The notes beneath the pieces were generated by a model, which saw only the letters and a list, made by a program, of their open reading frames with translations, was not told the DNA's origin and did no database searches. Positions 1 through 16,345 of a DNA stretch of 64,000 bases are shown piece after piece; positions within the stretch are counted from its first letter, which is position 1; each line of letters opens with the position of its first letter. The translations under genes were made by a program, and so were the position numbers. The stretch comes from Ananas comosus (taxonomy: Eukaryota > Streptophyta > Magnoliopsida > Poales > Bromeliaceae). The stretch is taken from NCBI RefSeq assembly GCF_001540865.1, contig NC_033636.1:177778-241777 (forward strand), read 5' to 3'.

Positions 1-156
1 TTACGATTAGGTTGATAGTGGACCCCCTAGGGTTGAGTGGGTGGTTGGTTGAATAGTATAATTTAACGAGTAAAAATAATTAAAGAGTGAATCAAACGAC
101 TAAAAAGTTATGAGTACAAGAAGTTCTATACTCATAAGAGTATAGTGGCCGAACTA

Positions 157-192
<36 letters not shown>
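1..192. repeat. Foldback element, family B fragment, plus (TA)n
   Basis: This is a partial copy of a family found again at 46716-46955, 48530-48765, 62118-62340 and 63320-63550. All share the stretch around GGTTGAGTGGGTGGTTGGTT followed by GAATAGTATAAT. The left end lies outside the window. The right end carries a family-D-like ATACTCATAAGAGTATAGT end and then a (TA)n run at about 168-192. No coding content. Confidence 0.7.
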
Positions 193-195
<3 letters not shown>

Positions 196-411
196 GAGCT
201 AGAATACTTTTATAAGTATCACCCCTTTGGTGCTTTTAGGTTTATAGTCTTTGGATCTACTCCTTGATTACTAATAGTCTTTGGGTCAAATACTATTTCA
301 TCTACCACCATCTACCACCATTATCCTAACTTTACATTTCTCCATCCAAGAGTTAAAAACTCAAAAGCACAAAGTTTTTGGTGCTTTTAAAAGTATTCTA
401 GCTCAACTCTC
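193..411. repeat. Foldback MITE, family A
   Basis: A roughly 220-base element with terminal inverted repeats: TTGAGCTAGAATACTTTTA at the left and TAAAAGTATTCTAGCTCAA at the right. Inside each end the element carries GGTGCTTTT or AAAAGCAC motifs. It lies between a (TA)n run and a (CT)n run. Related copies are at 47442-47672, 47690-47906 and 61168-61386. No target duplication can be read because the flanks are simple repeats. Confidence 0.75.
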
Positions 412-579
412 TCTTTCTCTCTCTCTCTATCACCTCTCGCGGTCCACAAACTGAATCCCACCTTGTGGACCGTGTACAAAATAAGGTGAGCCCCGCCATT
501 TTTTATGGACGGTCCCCACGGAAAAACCAGAGAGAGGTCCAATGCTCTCTCTCTCCCCCTCCGAGGTGTGAAGCCCCTA

Positions 580-1400
580 GTTAGTTAATTCGTGAATTAT
601 TCGCGAATTATTTGCGAATTTTTGAGAAAACGAATTAAACAGCCGTATCCGTATTTTTTCAAAAAATTCAGAAAAAATTGCGAATTTTTGAGGAAAAATA
701 AATATTCGCGAATTATTCGCGATTCGCAAATAATTCGGCCAAAAAAACGGCCCTTGGGCCCACGCCCGCTCTCGCGTGCATGCCCGCTCTAGCGCGCTGG
801 CACCAGCCTGGCAGCCTCACACGCATGCCCGCTCTCGCGCGCGAGCTCACGCCCGGGCTCGTGGGTCGCGGGCCTCGCAGGTCGCTCGCGTTTATGGGCC
901 TTCGAGCTCGCCCAAACAGAAAAAAAGAAAAATTCCAAATGTCGCCCAAAAAAACAAAACCCCTTTTCTAAATGTTTGCCCTCCTCTCCCCTAAATAAAA
1001 AAAAAATCACTCAATCAAAAATATTGTCTCTTATGGACTATCTTAATTTCTTATTTGCTTAATTATTTATTTATTTTGAGCATAATATAGTTTGCTAATT
1101 TCTTATTTCTTATTTACTTAATAAGCTTAATTTTGTAGCTCTTTATTCTTATATTTTTTAAAAATATGAGTATTTATGCTAATTGCTTAAGTCTTACGAG
1201 AAAAGAAAATTTAATTTAATAGCCGAATTTTTAGTCCCGAATTTTTAATTAGTGAACGTATAATATCCGTATAAATCACGTATCCGAATAATTGACAAAT
1301 CGGTTTTTTAGCCGTATTTTTTAACGAATTTAAAAAATAAAAAATAAATTTTATCCGAATTACATCCGTACCGAATTTTTGCCGAGCCTACCTCGTGTGT
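580..1400. repeat. Unclassified repeat block with GC-rich core
   Basis: AT-rich stretches with recurrent CGAATTATTCGCGAATTATT-like words flank a sharply GC-rich core at about 745-910. The core contains several direct copies of GCCCGCTCTCGCG-like words. The right half (about 1200-1385) repeats CCGAATTTTT and CCGTAT words. This could be a remnant of a retrotransposon LTR, but no integrase, reverse transcriptase or primer-binding site is visible. Open frames across the GC-rich core exist on both strands and look incidental. Confidence 0.4.
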
Positions 1401-1748
1401 GCAAACTGCGCAGGTGAGCCGCACCATGGTCCCATCCCATTTTTTTATGGAATGCAGTGAATACTTTTTGATACCCCATTCATAATATTATAAATAGTTA
1501 TTTAATAATGTAAACTTAAATTTAAATGTGAAAAATGATAGTGCATGTGAGTTGTCCCAAAAGAGACAGAAAAGTAAAGAAAGTGTCTTTTAGTGCAATG
1601 GATGATGGGAACTTCATGCATAATATCTACAGGAAAATCTAGGAGTGTCCACACTAAAAATAGGACGGAGCGATTGTGGGGTTACAGTGGCAATGGCTCC
1701 CTCAATGTTTAAAAGTCACATATAAGTTTTTTATACTAAAAATTAAGA

Positions 1749-2106
1749 TAAGTTTCACATTTTGTCCTCAAACTACGAGACAGGTGATACTTCTCAAACT
1801 TTGATTTATTATGATTTTTGACTCGAGTTTTTATAATTATTACAATCAAAGTTTCACAACTCAATTTAATTAATTATCTATTCATGTATCGCTAATATAA
1901 AAATGATATAGTAAATCATTTATTGAGACATTATCAATTCAATGTTATTACATCACTTTTACGTTAGCTGTACATCAACATCCAATCAACTAAATTGGGT
2001 TATAGAATTTGATTGTAATAATTCTGAAAGTTTTAGTTTGAAATTATAATAAATTTGAAAACTAAGATATCACCCACCTTCTAGTGAGGACCAAACGTGC
2101 AATTTA
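1749..2106. repeat. MITE-like foldback, low confidence
   Basis: The left part reads TTTTGTCCTCAAACTACGAG and the right part AGTGAGGACCAAACGTGCAA, the outward-facing ends of a common plant foldback type with 'GGACCAAA-GTGCAA' termini. The middle has matching inverted segments such as CAAACTTTGATTTATTATGA against TATAATAAATTTGAAAACTA. Similar ends occur at 37341-37682 and near 29230-29280. Confidence 0.45.
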
Positions 2107-2109
2107 CTC

Positions 2110-2690
2110 TATAAATTAAAATATTATAAATTACAATTTTAAATCTCAAATTTTAAAATTTAAAATTTAAAATTTAAAATAAAATTTAAAATTTGAAATT
2201 TTAGAATTTAAAAATTAAATTAAAAATTAGAAATTTAAAATTATATGTTTTAATTTTTCAAAATACAAATTTCAAAATTTTGAAATTCAAATTTAAAATT
2301 TAAATTATAAATTTTTAATTTTTAAAATAAAAATTTTATTTGTCAAATTTTAAATATACAAATTTTAAATTTTATATTTCAAATTTTAAATTTTTTAAAT
2401 TTTAAATTTTGAAATTTTAAATTTTAAATTTCGAATGTCAGGTTTTAAATTTAGACTGTAAATTTGAAATTGGAAATTTAAATTTAGATTTAAAAATTGA
2501 AATTTTTAGTTTTAAATTTCAAAATTTTAAATTTATATTTTAAATTTGAAATTGGAAATTTATATTTAGTTTTAAAAATTCAAATTATAAATTTTAAATT
2601 TTTAAATTCCAAATTTATTTTTTAAATTAAAATATTAAAATTTTAATTTTGTACAAATTTTAAATTTTAATTGAAATTTCAAATTATTTT
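2110..2690. repeat. AAATTT-rich low-complexity tract
   Basis: Nearly 600 bases consist almost only of short runs such as AAATTTTAAATTT and AAATTTAAAATT, with very few G or C. The words are self-complementary, so the block is palindromic at many scales. No gene is possible here because every frame is closed by stops. It could be a decayed satellite or a matrix-attachment-like stretch; nothing in the sequence decides between these. Confidence 0.7.
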
Positions 2691-2892
2691 ATAATAAACT
2701 TTAGTAAAAATATTATTATATGGAAATATTAAAAACATTTTATCAAATAGCTTTACAAAATTATTTTAGAAAAATTATTTTTATCTAAATTCAGCCAAAC
2801 GCTTTATAGCTTTTAATCAAAATTATTTTTCTAAATTAAAGTCAATTCTGCAGAAATTATTTTTCAGAATCTAGAACCAAACGGGCCTATAT

Positions 2893-3112
2893 ATAGGAAA
2901 ATAAAAGCATCACAACCATCCTATTAATGACAAAGAGAGTTTTATCATGTTGTTTGGAAAACGAAAGCATGCGCAACCATCCAGTTAATGATAAGAGAGT
3001 ATCAACATACTATTTGGGAAATTAATGAAAGCTTGTACTATTTGGGAAATTAATGAAAGCTTGCACAACCATCCAATTAACGATAAAGAGAGTTTTATCG
3101 TACTGTTTTGCA
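2893..3112. repeat. Degenerate tandem repeat
   Basis: About three imperfect units of roughly 65-80 bases share AAAGCATGC-type and CACAACCATCCAATTAATGA words followed by AGAGAGTTTTATC. Inside, a shorter exact duplication of TACTATTTGGGAAATTAATG lies at about 3009-3028 and 3038-3057. No coding content. Confidence 0.6.
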
Positions 3113-3181
3113 CCAAAAGTTGCCACATGTTTTTTGGATCTTTAAAGTTAGGTGACATATAGTTTTCTCTTGAAAATTTTA

Positions 3182-3182
3182 C

Positions 3183-3217
<35 letters not shown>

Positions 3218-3234
3218 TAGATAGATAGATAGAT
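3182..3234. repeat. Compound microsatellite (TA)n(GA)n(GATA)n
   Basis: A TATATATA run passes into about 14 GA units and then five GATA-type units. The order (TA)n then (GA)n is the same as that seen at many foldback-element edges in this window. Confidence 0.85.
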
Positions 3235-3530
3235 CTGGATGTTTCCAAAATAGAAACCACTCATAAATTCAGGATTAAATTTACCAAACTATTAAAACTT
3301 TTGGCCATTTGAAAATAACCATTTAAAGTTAAAAAATTTTATTATTAGCTAATTTATCGAAAGGTAATTTAAAAAAAAAAGAGGTTTTTGCTCATTTACG
3401 CGTCATTGCTACTCAAAATTTTTAAATCTGCCTCTTGATTTCTAAGCTACTCATCTAAATTCCAATTCTCATTAGAAAACTCTAGCTAGATTTAGGTGAT
3501 ATATGAAGGGACATTTAAAAATCAATAAGG

Positions 3531-3680
3531 GGCCGTTTGGTTGGTTGTATTTACAGAAACAGAGTTACAAATGCTGCAGTCATAATTACATCTAGTTTGT
3601 TTGGCTTTATACAGTTGCAACTACTGCAGTTATATTTTTTTTGTTTGGTAGGTTGCAGTTGAGATTTCAATTTTTAAATA
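3531..3680. repeat. One-ended Harbinger-type MITE fragment
   Basis: The sequence GGGGCCGTTTGGTTGGTTGT directly after TAA matches the left terminus of Tourist/Harbinger-type MITEs. No matching right end was found before the CACTA-type element that starts at 3979, so the copy is probably truncated. Confidence 0.4.
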
Positions 3681-3978
3681 GAAAGATGAGATTATCTCTT
3701 CTGAATATAGCGTAATCATATTTTAATTATTAATTAAGATTTATATATCTATATATAATTTATATATTATAAAATTATGTATGAATTTAATAAATTTTAA
3801 ATATAAATATATTATAGATTTGATCAAAATAAAAATTAAGACATTATTAAACTAGCTAAAAAAAAATGCATATGAAAAAAATTATTGATCATAACAGACA
3901 TTATTAAACCCTAGCATATTTCATAAATAAGTATTCTTGAAACAATAAAATAAAATGCAAAAAAACTCTCGTGACCCT

Positions 3979-4493
3979 CACTACAACAAAAACGGTTTAT
4001 AGCGACACTTTTAAATGTAGGTACATGTCAAAAAAGTGCTGCTAGCTAAAATTATCGACACTTTTAAAAAGTGTTGCTATATGTGGGGTCGCTAGGTATA
4101 TAGTGACAGTTAAAGAGTGTCGCTATAACCTAAAAGAGTGCTGCTAATTTTCCAACACTTATTTAAGCATTTAGCAATCGTCGAAACTCTATCTCGTTGG
4201 CTACGGTGGCGGAGGAGGACGACAGTAAAGGCTCTTCGTCTATAATTTCAGTAGATTGAGTGAAGAGAGAAGAAAAAATGGTAATTGATTTTTCTTTTTT
4301 TTTTTCTTTTCTGTTTGTAATCGGGCCAAATGGACGGGGTGTGGTGGGTTGAGTAGAGTAATCTTTTATTTTTGGTTGGATTGGGCTTTATATTTAGGCA
4401 TTAGTAGATGTGTTTTTAAGTTTTAGTATAAATGGGACACTTACTCAAAAGTGTCCCAAATATGTGTCCCTATAACCTAATTCTGTCGTAGTG
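3979..4493. mobile_element. CACTA-type MITE with CCT target duplication
   Basis: This 515-base element begins CACTACAACAAAAACGG and ends CTGTCGTAGTG, so the two ends are inverted copies of a CACTA terminus. The three bases on each side (3976-3978 and 4494-4496) are both CCT, the 3-base duplication expected of this superfamily. Internal subterminal motifs such as AGCGACACTTTT and AAGTGTCGCTATA recur in both orientations, as expected for transposase-binding repeats. It encodes no transposase. A related element lies at 42427-43024. Confidence 0.88.
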
Positions 4494-4995
4494 CCTCTGG
4501 ATTTTTTTTTTTTTTCCTCTCCCACTGGAACTGCAAAAAGAAAAAAGATCTACAGAAAACTCGCCGGAAAAATATTGGAGAGGTTTTATTTGTTTAGTCA
4601 CGAATATGTCGACAGGATTTTCTATATTTGAATCTAAAAATTAAATCTTCTCTCAAATTAATGCATCGGAAAGATGACACCCAATACACGAGTATATCAT
4701 AAATTGAAATTTTAATTTACATATTTGACCAGATTTAATACCCTTACTCAACCGTGAATAATAATTAGTGTGATCACCACACTTGGAGATCGAGGGTCTT
4801 AATCCTCTAGTCATTATCTTCACTTGATAACTTTGATGTAGACTATGGAGATCATAGGGAAAATGCATGTGATGAGCTCTACTTGTTGCAATAAAGAGAG
4901 AGTTAGCGATATGTCATTTCTGGTTCAATTAATCAGGCCAACTCAAGACCTAACTCTCTAAAAATACAAATATTTTGCAAATTTTTTGAAACACT

Positions 4996-5683
4996 GTTGC
5001 TAGATTGTCGGCGACGTGTTTTTTTTTTTTTTTTGAGAGATAGATAGCACGCTACATGCTTTGTTTATTTTATTTAGAAATAAACTTAGCTCGAAATGTG
5101 AATCAATTAGGATTGAACTTGGAACCTCGAGTATCAACCACCAAGTCTTTTGCCACTTAATTTAGGGACGGTCAGTATTTTGTATAAAGTTTGTAGAGCT
5201 TAACTAGTTTATCATAGTAAAAGAGAATAGAACCTGACTAGTTAGTATAGAAAGAGAGACAATTTTCTTAAGCAAAGCCTCATAACAGGATCATTTCGTA
5301 CCTAATTCTCTAAAGACACTTTTCACTCCAAAAAAATCTCAATATAAAAATATTTTTTAGACGACGTTTGGGAAAGCGTTCTTATAATATAGTAAATACC
5401 GATGCTTCAAAAAGTACCGTCATATAAACTTTTTATTGTGTCAAATCAATTTAAATAATAAATTTTATTATTATTTTTAATTTTCGGATGCTTTAAAACG
5501 TCAAAATATATTTTACCGACGCTCGGTACAAGCATTAGTATATACACAATGACTCTTCATTTACCGCTCTAACGCTTTTAAATATAACACTATATTATAT
5601 TGGGATATTTTTAAGTATCGTAAAATATATATAAAATAGAGTGTTCTTAATTTTCTTTTAGTGGTTGCTAGATTGTCGGCGAC
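4996..5683 (-). mobile_element. Retroposed block flanked by 20-base direct repeats, with SINE
   Basis: The 20-mer GTTGCTAGATTGTCGGCGAC occurs at 4996-5015 and exactly again at 5664-5683. A poly-T run starts just after the first copy (about 5019-5034). It is followed by the reverse complement of a SINE tail and body up to about 5166, including a tRNA B-box-like GGTTCCAAGTTCAATCC on the minus strand. The remaining roughly 500 bases up to the second repeat are not recognised. The direct repeats fit a target duplication of a minus-oriented retroposon. A second poly-T after the right copy leaves a local duplication as an alternative. Confidence 0.55.
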
Positions 5684-6071
5684 ACACTTTTTTTTTTTTT
5701 ATGGAGTTTGTATAGCTTAGCACATTGTTTGTCCATAAACACATTTGATTTTAATATCTGAGATTACCTATTTTAAAGTGCTAATCAAAATTAAGTTTCA
5801 TTTTTTTTGTTTTATGCTTGCAATATTTACTAGGACTAGAAACTTTTAGGCGAGCTAATTAAAGTGTAATACAAACAACATAGAAACCAAATTGGAATTT
5901 TTTTCAAAAATCCAGAGACTACCATACAAATTTACCCCACATATCATTTTTTTGATGGTCCTCTCCTTTTTTGTTGCCTTCAATTGACATGATAGTGTGG
6001 GGTACAGTTACAAAATATTACTCAAATAGAAACCCTTGGAAAAGCCTTTGCACCTTTCAATAATTTTGTAC

Positions 6072-6079
6072 TATAAATA
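6072..6079 (+). promoter_or_regulatory. TATA box of the peroxidase gene
   Basis: TATAAATA lies 70 bases before the peroxidase start codon at 6149, a normal spacing for a short leader. The leader between them is purine-rich (AAGAAGGAGGAGAAAAATAA). Confidence 0.65.
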
Positions 6080-6148
6080 ATGCTCTTATTATCTTTATTA
6101 GAATACACACAAGAAGCTTAAGAAGGAGGAGAAAAATAAGAAGAAGAA

Positions 6149-12205
<6,057 letters not shown>

Positions 12206-12238
12206 AGAAATATTGGTGTAGAAAATCTTTGTATTTAA

Positions 12239-12810
12239 GGGGGCGTTTGGATTGACGTATTTATAGATTCAACGTAAGTCAAGTGTAGTGGTGTTTGAGT
12301 TTCCGTGAAGTGTTATTATTTTTTTGTTGTTTGTTTTGACGTAACTCGTACCGTCTGAAAGTTAAATTCAATCAGTTCTGTTGTTTGTTTTGATGTAACT
12401 TGGTGCTGGTAAAATTAGTTTTTTTAGTTCCGTTGTTTGTTTTTATGTAAGTAAGTGGATCTCATTATTTCCTAAATATAGTAATAAATTTACCACTATA
12501 AAATTTAATCTATTATATAATTAATTTTTTATTATTATTTAAAGATAATTCTAATTTATTATAAATAAGGTAATTCTAACCCATTATAAAGGAGGTAGAG
12601 TTTAGGTTTTACTGTTTAATAAATTTTTTAGAGGAGGTTGAGTGTAGTGAAAGTCGAGTTCGGCGCTTTAGAGGAGAAAGTCGAGAGTAGGTGAAGTGGA
12701 GCTCTAACGTAACTTGAGTTACATCATATTTTTCACTTACATCAAAATAAATAACGGAAGTGATGGAACTTGAGTTCCATCACTCCACTTACACCAAAAC
12801 AAACGGGCCC
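12239..12810. mobile_element. Tourist/Harbinger-type MITE with TAA duplication
   Basis: This 572-base element begins GGGGGCGTTTGGATTGACGT and ends CACCAAAACAAACGGGCCC, inverted copies of one terminus. TAA flanks both sides (12236-12238 and 12811-12813), the 3-base duplication typical of PIF/Harbinger elements. It starts 33 bases after the peroxidase stop codon, so it should supply most of that gene's 3' untranslated region or its poly(A) site. Confidence 0.85.
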
Positions 12811-12813
12811 TAA

Positions 12814-13828
12814 GTCGAACAAGTTGTAAGGTGCATGACAAATTGTTTGGATGTGTTAATGGAAATAATCATTTCTTAGCGAGAACACAATGGGTCAGTT
12901 TGGATTCTATTCTCATCTTCTTATGTTAATCGAGATAAACAATATTTGTGTGGGAAATTATGTACAGTATCAGATTGTCTGAAAAGCGTTTTGACGAATT
13001 ATTTGTAAGTTTTCTGAGTGGAATAAAAAAAAGAGCTTTAAATCTTGTTTGCAATTTCTCTGTACTAGAATAAATTTGCCAGCACAATTTAGACCTGACA
13101 AATAGCTGGATCATGGTCTTGTAGATCATACCAAGTTGTATACAGTGCATCCACATTGATCTTTTTGTTGGGAACTTAGCTTAATATTTTTCTTTTCATT
13201 TATTAATAAAATAATCGATCTCAATATTCAAATTAAAAACGAAAAAATTATTAGTAGTTACTCTCCAAACTGTTTTTTGTTTGGGAGAGAAAATTAAAAA
13301 AATTTAGGAGTCTGGTCAGAGATTACTGAAGAAGCTTAAATATTTAATACAATTATAGTTTTGAATCCTAATCTATAATATAAAAAAAAAGTTGAAAGAC
13401 TTATTCTAAAAATCTCGTCAAAATTCATTATACTTATTTGATTTCAAACCTCTATTTTCGCAACCCTTCATTTAAGTCGTAAGTAGATGTGTGCTCAAAT
13501 TGTTAGCTATGATTTTACTTGTTAGTGTTAAGATCGTGGTGATTCTTTATACACTTACTATGGTGCATACGATTCACTTATTATGGTGTATATATATATT
13601 GAGAAGAAAAACTTAATACAACTTCTCTTTTGGACCTACTTAATTACATAGGATGGGATGGTGTATTAGAACGACAAATAAATACTTAGATAGCTACATT
13701 TTTCATCGAACTAGAACTTTAAAATATCAGGTTCAAACCAAATATAATAGTAACTCAATTTGGAGTATCTAGTTAATTAATTGATATAGTGAGTGTGATC
13801 TTTTAATAATAGGCACACTAAACGTAGG
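12814..13828. other. Intergenic, no gene seen
   Basis: AT-rich sequence without coding signal. An open frame on the minus strand near 12926-13156 has no recognisable family. I see no clear repeat termini. Confidence 0.5.
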
Positions 13829-13943
13829 GTTGAGGGTTGAGGGTTGAGGGTTCGAGGATCGGGTTTTAGGATTTTAGGGTTTAGGGTTTAGGGGTTAGGG
13901 GTTAGGGGTTTAGGGGTTAGGGCTTAGGGCTTAGGGCTTAGGG
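13829..13943. repeat. Interstitial telomere-like repeat array
   Basis: The array runs in blocks: TTGAGGG units, then TTTAGGG units (the plant telomere repeat), then GGTTAGG variants, then CTTAGGG units. It runs straight into the N gap, so its true length is unknown. Sequence continues with ordinary genes on both sides, so this is internal and not a chromosome end as assembled. Confidence 0.85.
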
Positions 13944-14043
13944 NNNNNNNNNNNNNNNNNNNNNNNNNNNNNNNNNNNNNNNNNNNNNNNNNNNNNNNNN
14001 NNNNNNNNNNNNNNNNNNNNNNNNNNNNNNNNNNNNNNNNNNN
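13944..14043. other. Assembly gap (100 N)
   Basis: Exactly one hundred N characters, the conventional size for a gap of unknown length. It begins inside the telomere-like array. Confidence 0.99.
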
Positions 14044-14600
14044 TTATAAAACTCCGCCCCGAATCCGACCCGTTGATATCTCTACTCTCGAGGACCCAGG
14101 AATTACTAAATCTAAATTTTATTAAGTGAAAAAAAATATGGACAATTGCTTATATACTGTTGAATAGGGATTTCAATAGATATGCGAAATTTTATCCGAA
14201 TTCGAATCTTAATAGAGCGAATTTATTTGATACTAGAGGAATATGATTTCCAATATGGGTATAAAAAATAAAAACAAGACAGATATGGAGTTGGATATGG
14301 ATTTTGACTGTATCATATCCGAATCCGAACTCCACTCAAGCCCGCATTTATTTTACATTATATATAATATGTATATAAAAGTTGAATTTATATTTTAAAA
14401 ATTTAGATTTTATGTAATATATTTTGAAATATTAGAAAGAGAAATGATTGTTTCGGGTTCGAATTTTCGGGTTTAAGTTCAGGTTCAAGTTTCGAATTTT
14501 TAGTCGGGTTCGGATTTGGAGGTCGGGTTCGGGTTTTGGGTTTGGAGTCGGGTTTGGGTTCGTATTTTGAAAATCCACCACGAATCCGATCCGTTGACAT
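14044..14600. repeat. hAT-like nonautonomous repeat, degraded
   Basis: The start has CGAATCCGACCCGTTGATAT and the end CGAATCCGATCCGTTGACAT, both followed by TCT-TACT words. Between them are GGTTCGGGTTTTGGGTTTG-type motifs, common in plant 'TATCCGAATCCGA' elements. The left end is cut by the gap, so the two similar ends may belong to different copies. Confidence 0.45.
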
Positions 14601-16067
14601 CTTTACTTCTGAAATATTTTCGATTTATTTATTTATTCTTCTTAGAAAGTTAATATTAAAAATACGTTTTTAACATTTCCGGTTATTTAAGTACATTATT
14701 TCTGCAAAATTACTATTTTGTCCCTTACTTGTTATTAAGTTAGGGGTGAAAGAAGTATTTTTATTTTTTTATTTTTCAAATATACTTTTCTATCATCGCT
14801 GAACTTTTTTTATTTACTCTTAAGTTAGGGTAAAAGAGTAAACTTTTTTTAACTCCAGTGGAAATTTAACCTGAATTTACTCCGAGATAACTTAACGGAT
14901 ATTAACAACGAGATATTTTTGAATAAAAGAAAATTATAAAAGAGGCATATTTAAAATAAAAATAGAAAGAATACATTAGGTATTTCATAAGTTTTTATTG
15001 GTATATTAGATATTAGATATTATCGCAAAAAAAATAGTTGACCAGGGCTTTTTCGAAATTTAAAAAAAAGGAAAGCCACATATTTTAAATTGTAGAATTA
15101 TTTTTTACAGAATATACCTTAAAAATATTTATATTTAGTCAAACAAATTTTTTAAAAATTTATTTAGCCAAATAATATATTTTGTCTAATTAATCCAGTG
15201 CCAAAATAGAGAAGAAAACTAAAAAATAATGAATATGATTTACGGTTTTTACAGGCTTATTTGTCTTTCACTTATCTTTTCACTGTAATGCTGGGTTAGA
15301 TAAAATATGATTAGTTTGCCAATTAAAAATTTTGATAGAATTATTTAGTAAATTATAAATTTTTTAAAGATTAATTTTAAAAAAGTCTGATAGTAGATTA
15401 TGCAACTAATCTACTGAAGAACTAGTTTTCTCTTTCCTATCCCATCAATTTTTTTTTAAATAACAAAAACTCAATTTGTGTTTTATGAAGGTTTTTAACT
15501 TTTGAACTCGGTGTTGGCTTAAATGGGCCAGCATTCTGCCCTGTGGCAGGAGGCCATGTGGACCGAATCATGTTTGAAATGGCGTGAGGCTGGGTTGGGC
15601 CGAGTCATGTTCCAAGTGGCGTGAGGCCAGATGAGCCGAGTCACAATCGAGACCCGTGGGCGCTGTTTCTGTACGCTTTAAGTGAATTAATTGCGTATTT
15701 CTAACAGTTCGAACTTTTGGGATTAATGGTTAGCGCCAACGATCCGACACTAGGCTGCAAGGATTACAACTATATATTTCTTAAAAAAATACTAAAAATG
15801 CACGGAGTCCTCAACTATATATGATTTATGAAATACGTCCTCAACTTTTCCATTTAACCTATATTAGCAGTTGGATTTTGATCGAGATGATTCTTCCTTC
15901 TACGCATAATGATCGGAAAGAAAATTTTGGCTTCATTTGGGATGTAATATAACGTTTTGCATATCGCGATGAGTCGGTTACAATATATTTTTCTGCGGTC
16001 CCATCAAAGAACGTAGCTTTTAGCCTTTATCTGGAACAACTACTTTACTTATTAAGGCTTAGGCTTT
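14601..16067. other. Intergenic with a short GC-richer tandem repeat
   Basis: Mostly AT-rich with no gene. At about 15560-15650 two units of roughly 50 bases share GAATCATGTTTGAAATGGCG and GAGTCATGTTCCAAGTGGCG, followed by TGAGGC. This looks like retrotransposon LTR remnant sequence, but no domain supports it. A single arm of the foldback at 16068-16345 is found again at about 15935-16010. Confidence 0.4.
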
Positions 16068-16345
16068 GTTTGGAATTGCGGGTGTGGTGGAAATCCGCAT
16101 ATTGCGATGAGTCGGTTACGATATGTTTTCTGCGGTCTATCGGAGAACATATAAGCATATCCCTATATGCTTTTTTTTCAACTCCATTTTATCTAATAAT
16201 GTTAGATAGACTTTAATACTAAACTAAGCCTTAATTTGGTATTGGAATAAAAGCATATAAGGATATGCTTCTACATTCTCCGATGGGACCACAGAAAATA
16301 TATCGTAATCGACTTATCGCGGAACGCAATATTACGTACAGAAAT
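16068..16345. repeat. Foldback MITE
   Basis: The left arm has GCGATGAGTCGGTTACGATA and AAGCATATCCCTATATGCTT. The right arm has AAGCATATAAGGATATGCTT and ATCGTAATCGACTTATCGCG, its inverse. Arms are about 100 bases with a loop of about 60 bases. The target duplication is not clear. Confidence 0.6.

Noticed and set aside
713..1010. Open frames on both strands of the GC-rich block
   Set aside because: They overlap on opposite strands, have biased Ala/Arg/Pro composition from the repeats and show no domain.
2893..3112. CRISPR-like array
   Set aside because: Plant nuclear DNA; repeat spacing is irregular, units overlap and there are no unique spacers.
13829..13943. Chromosome end
   Set aside because: The tract is internal with gene-bearing sequence on both sides, and its units are strongly degenerate.
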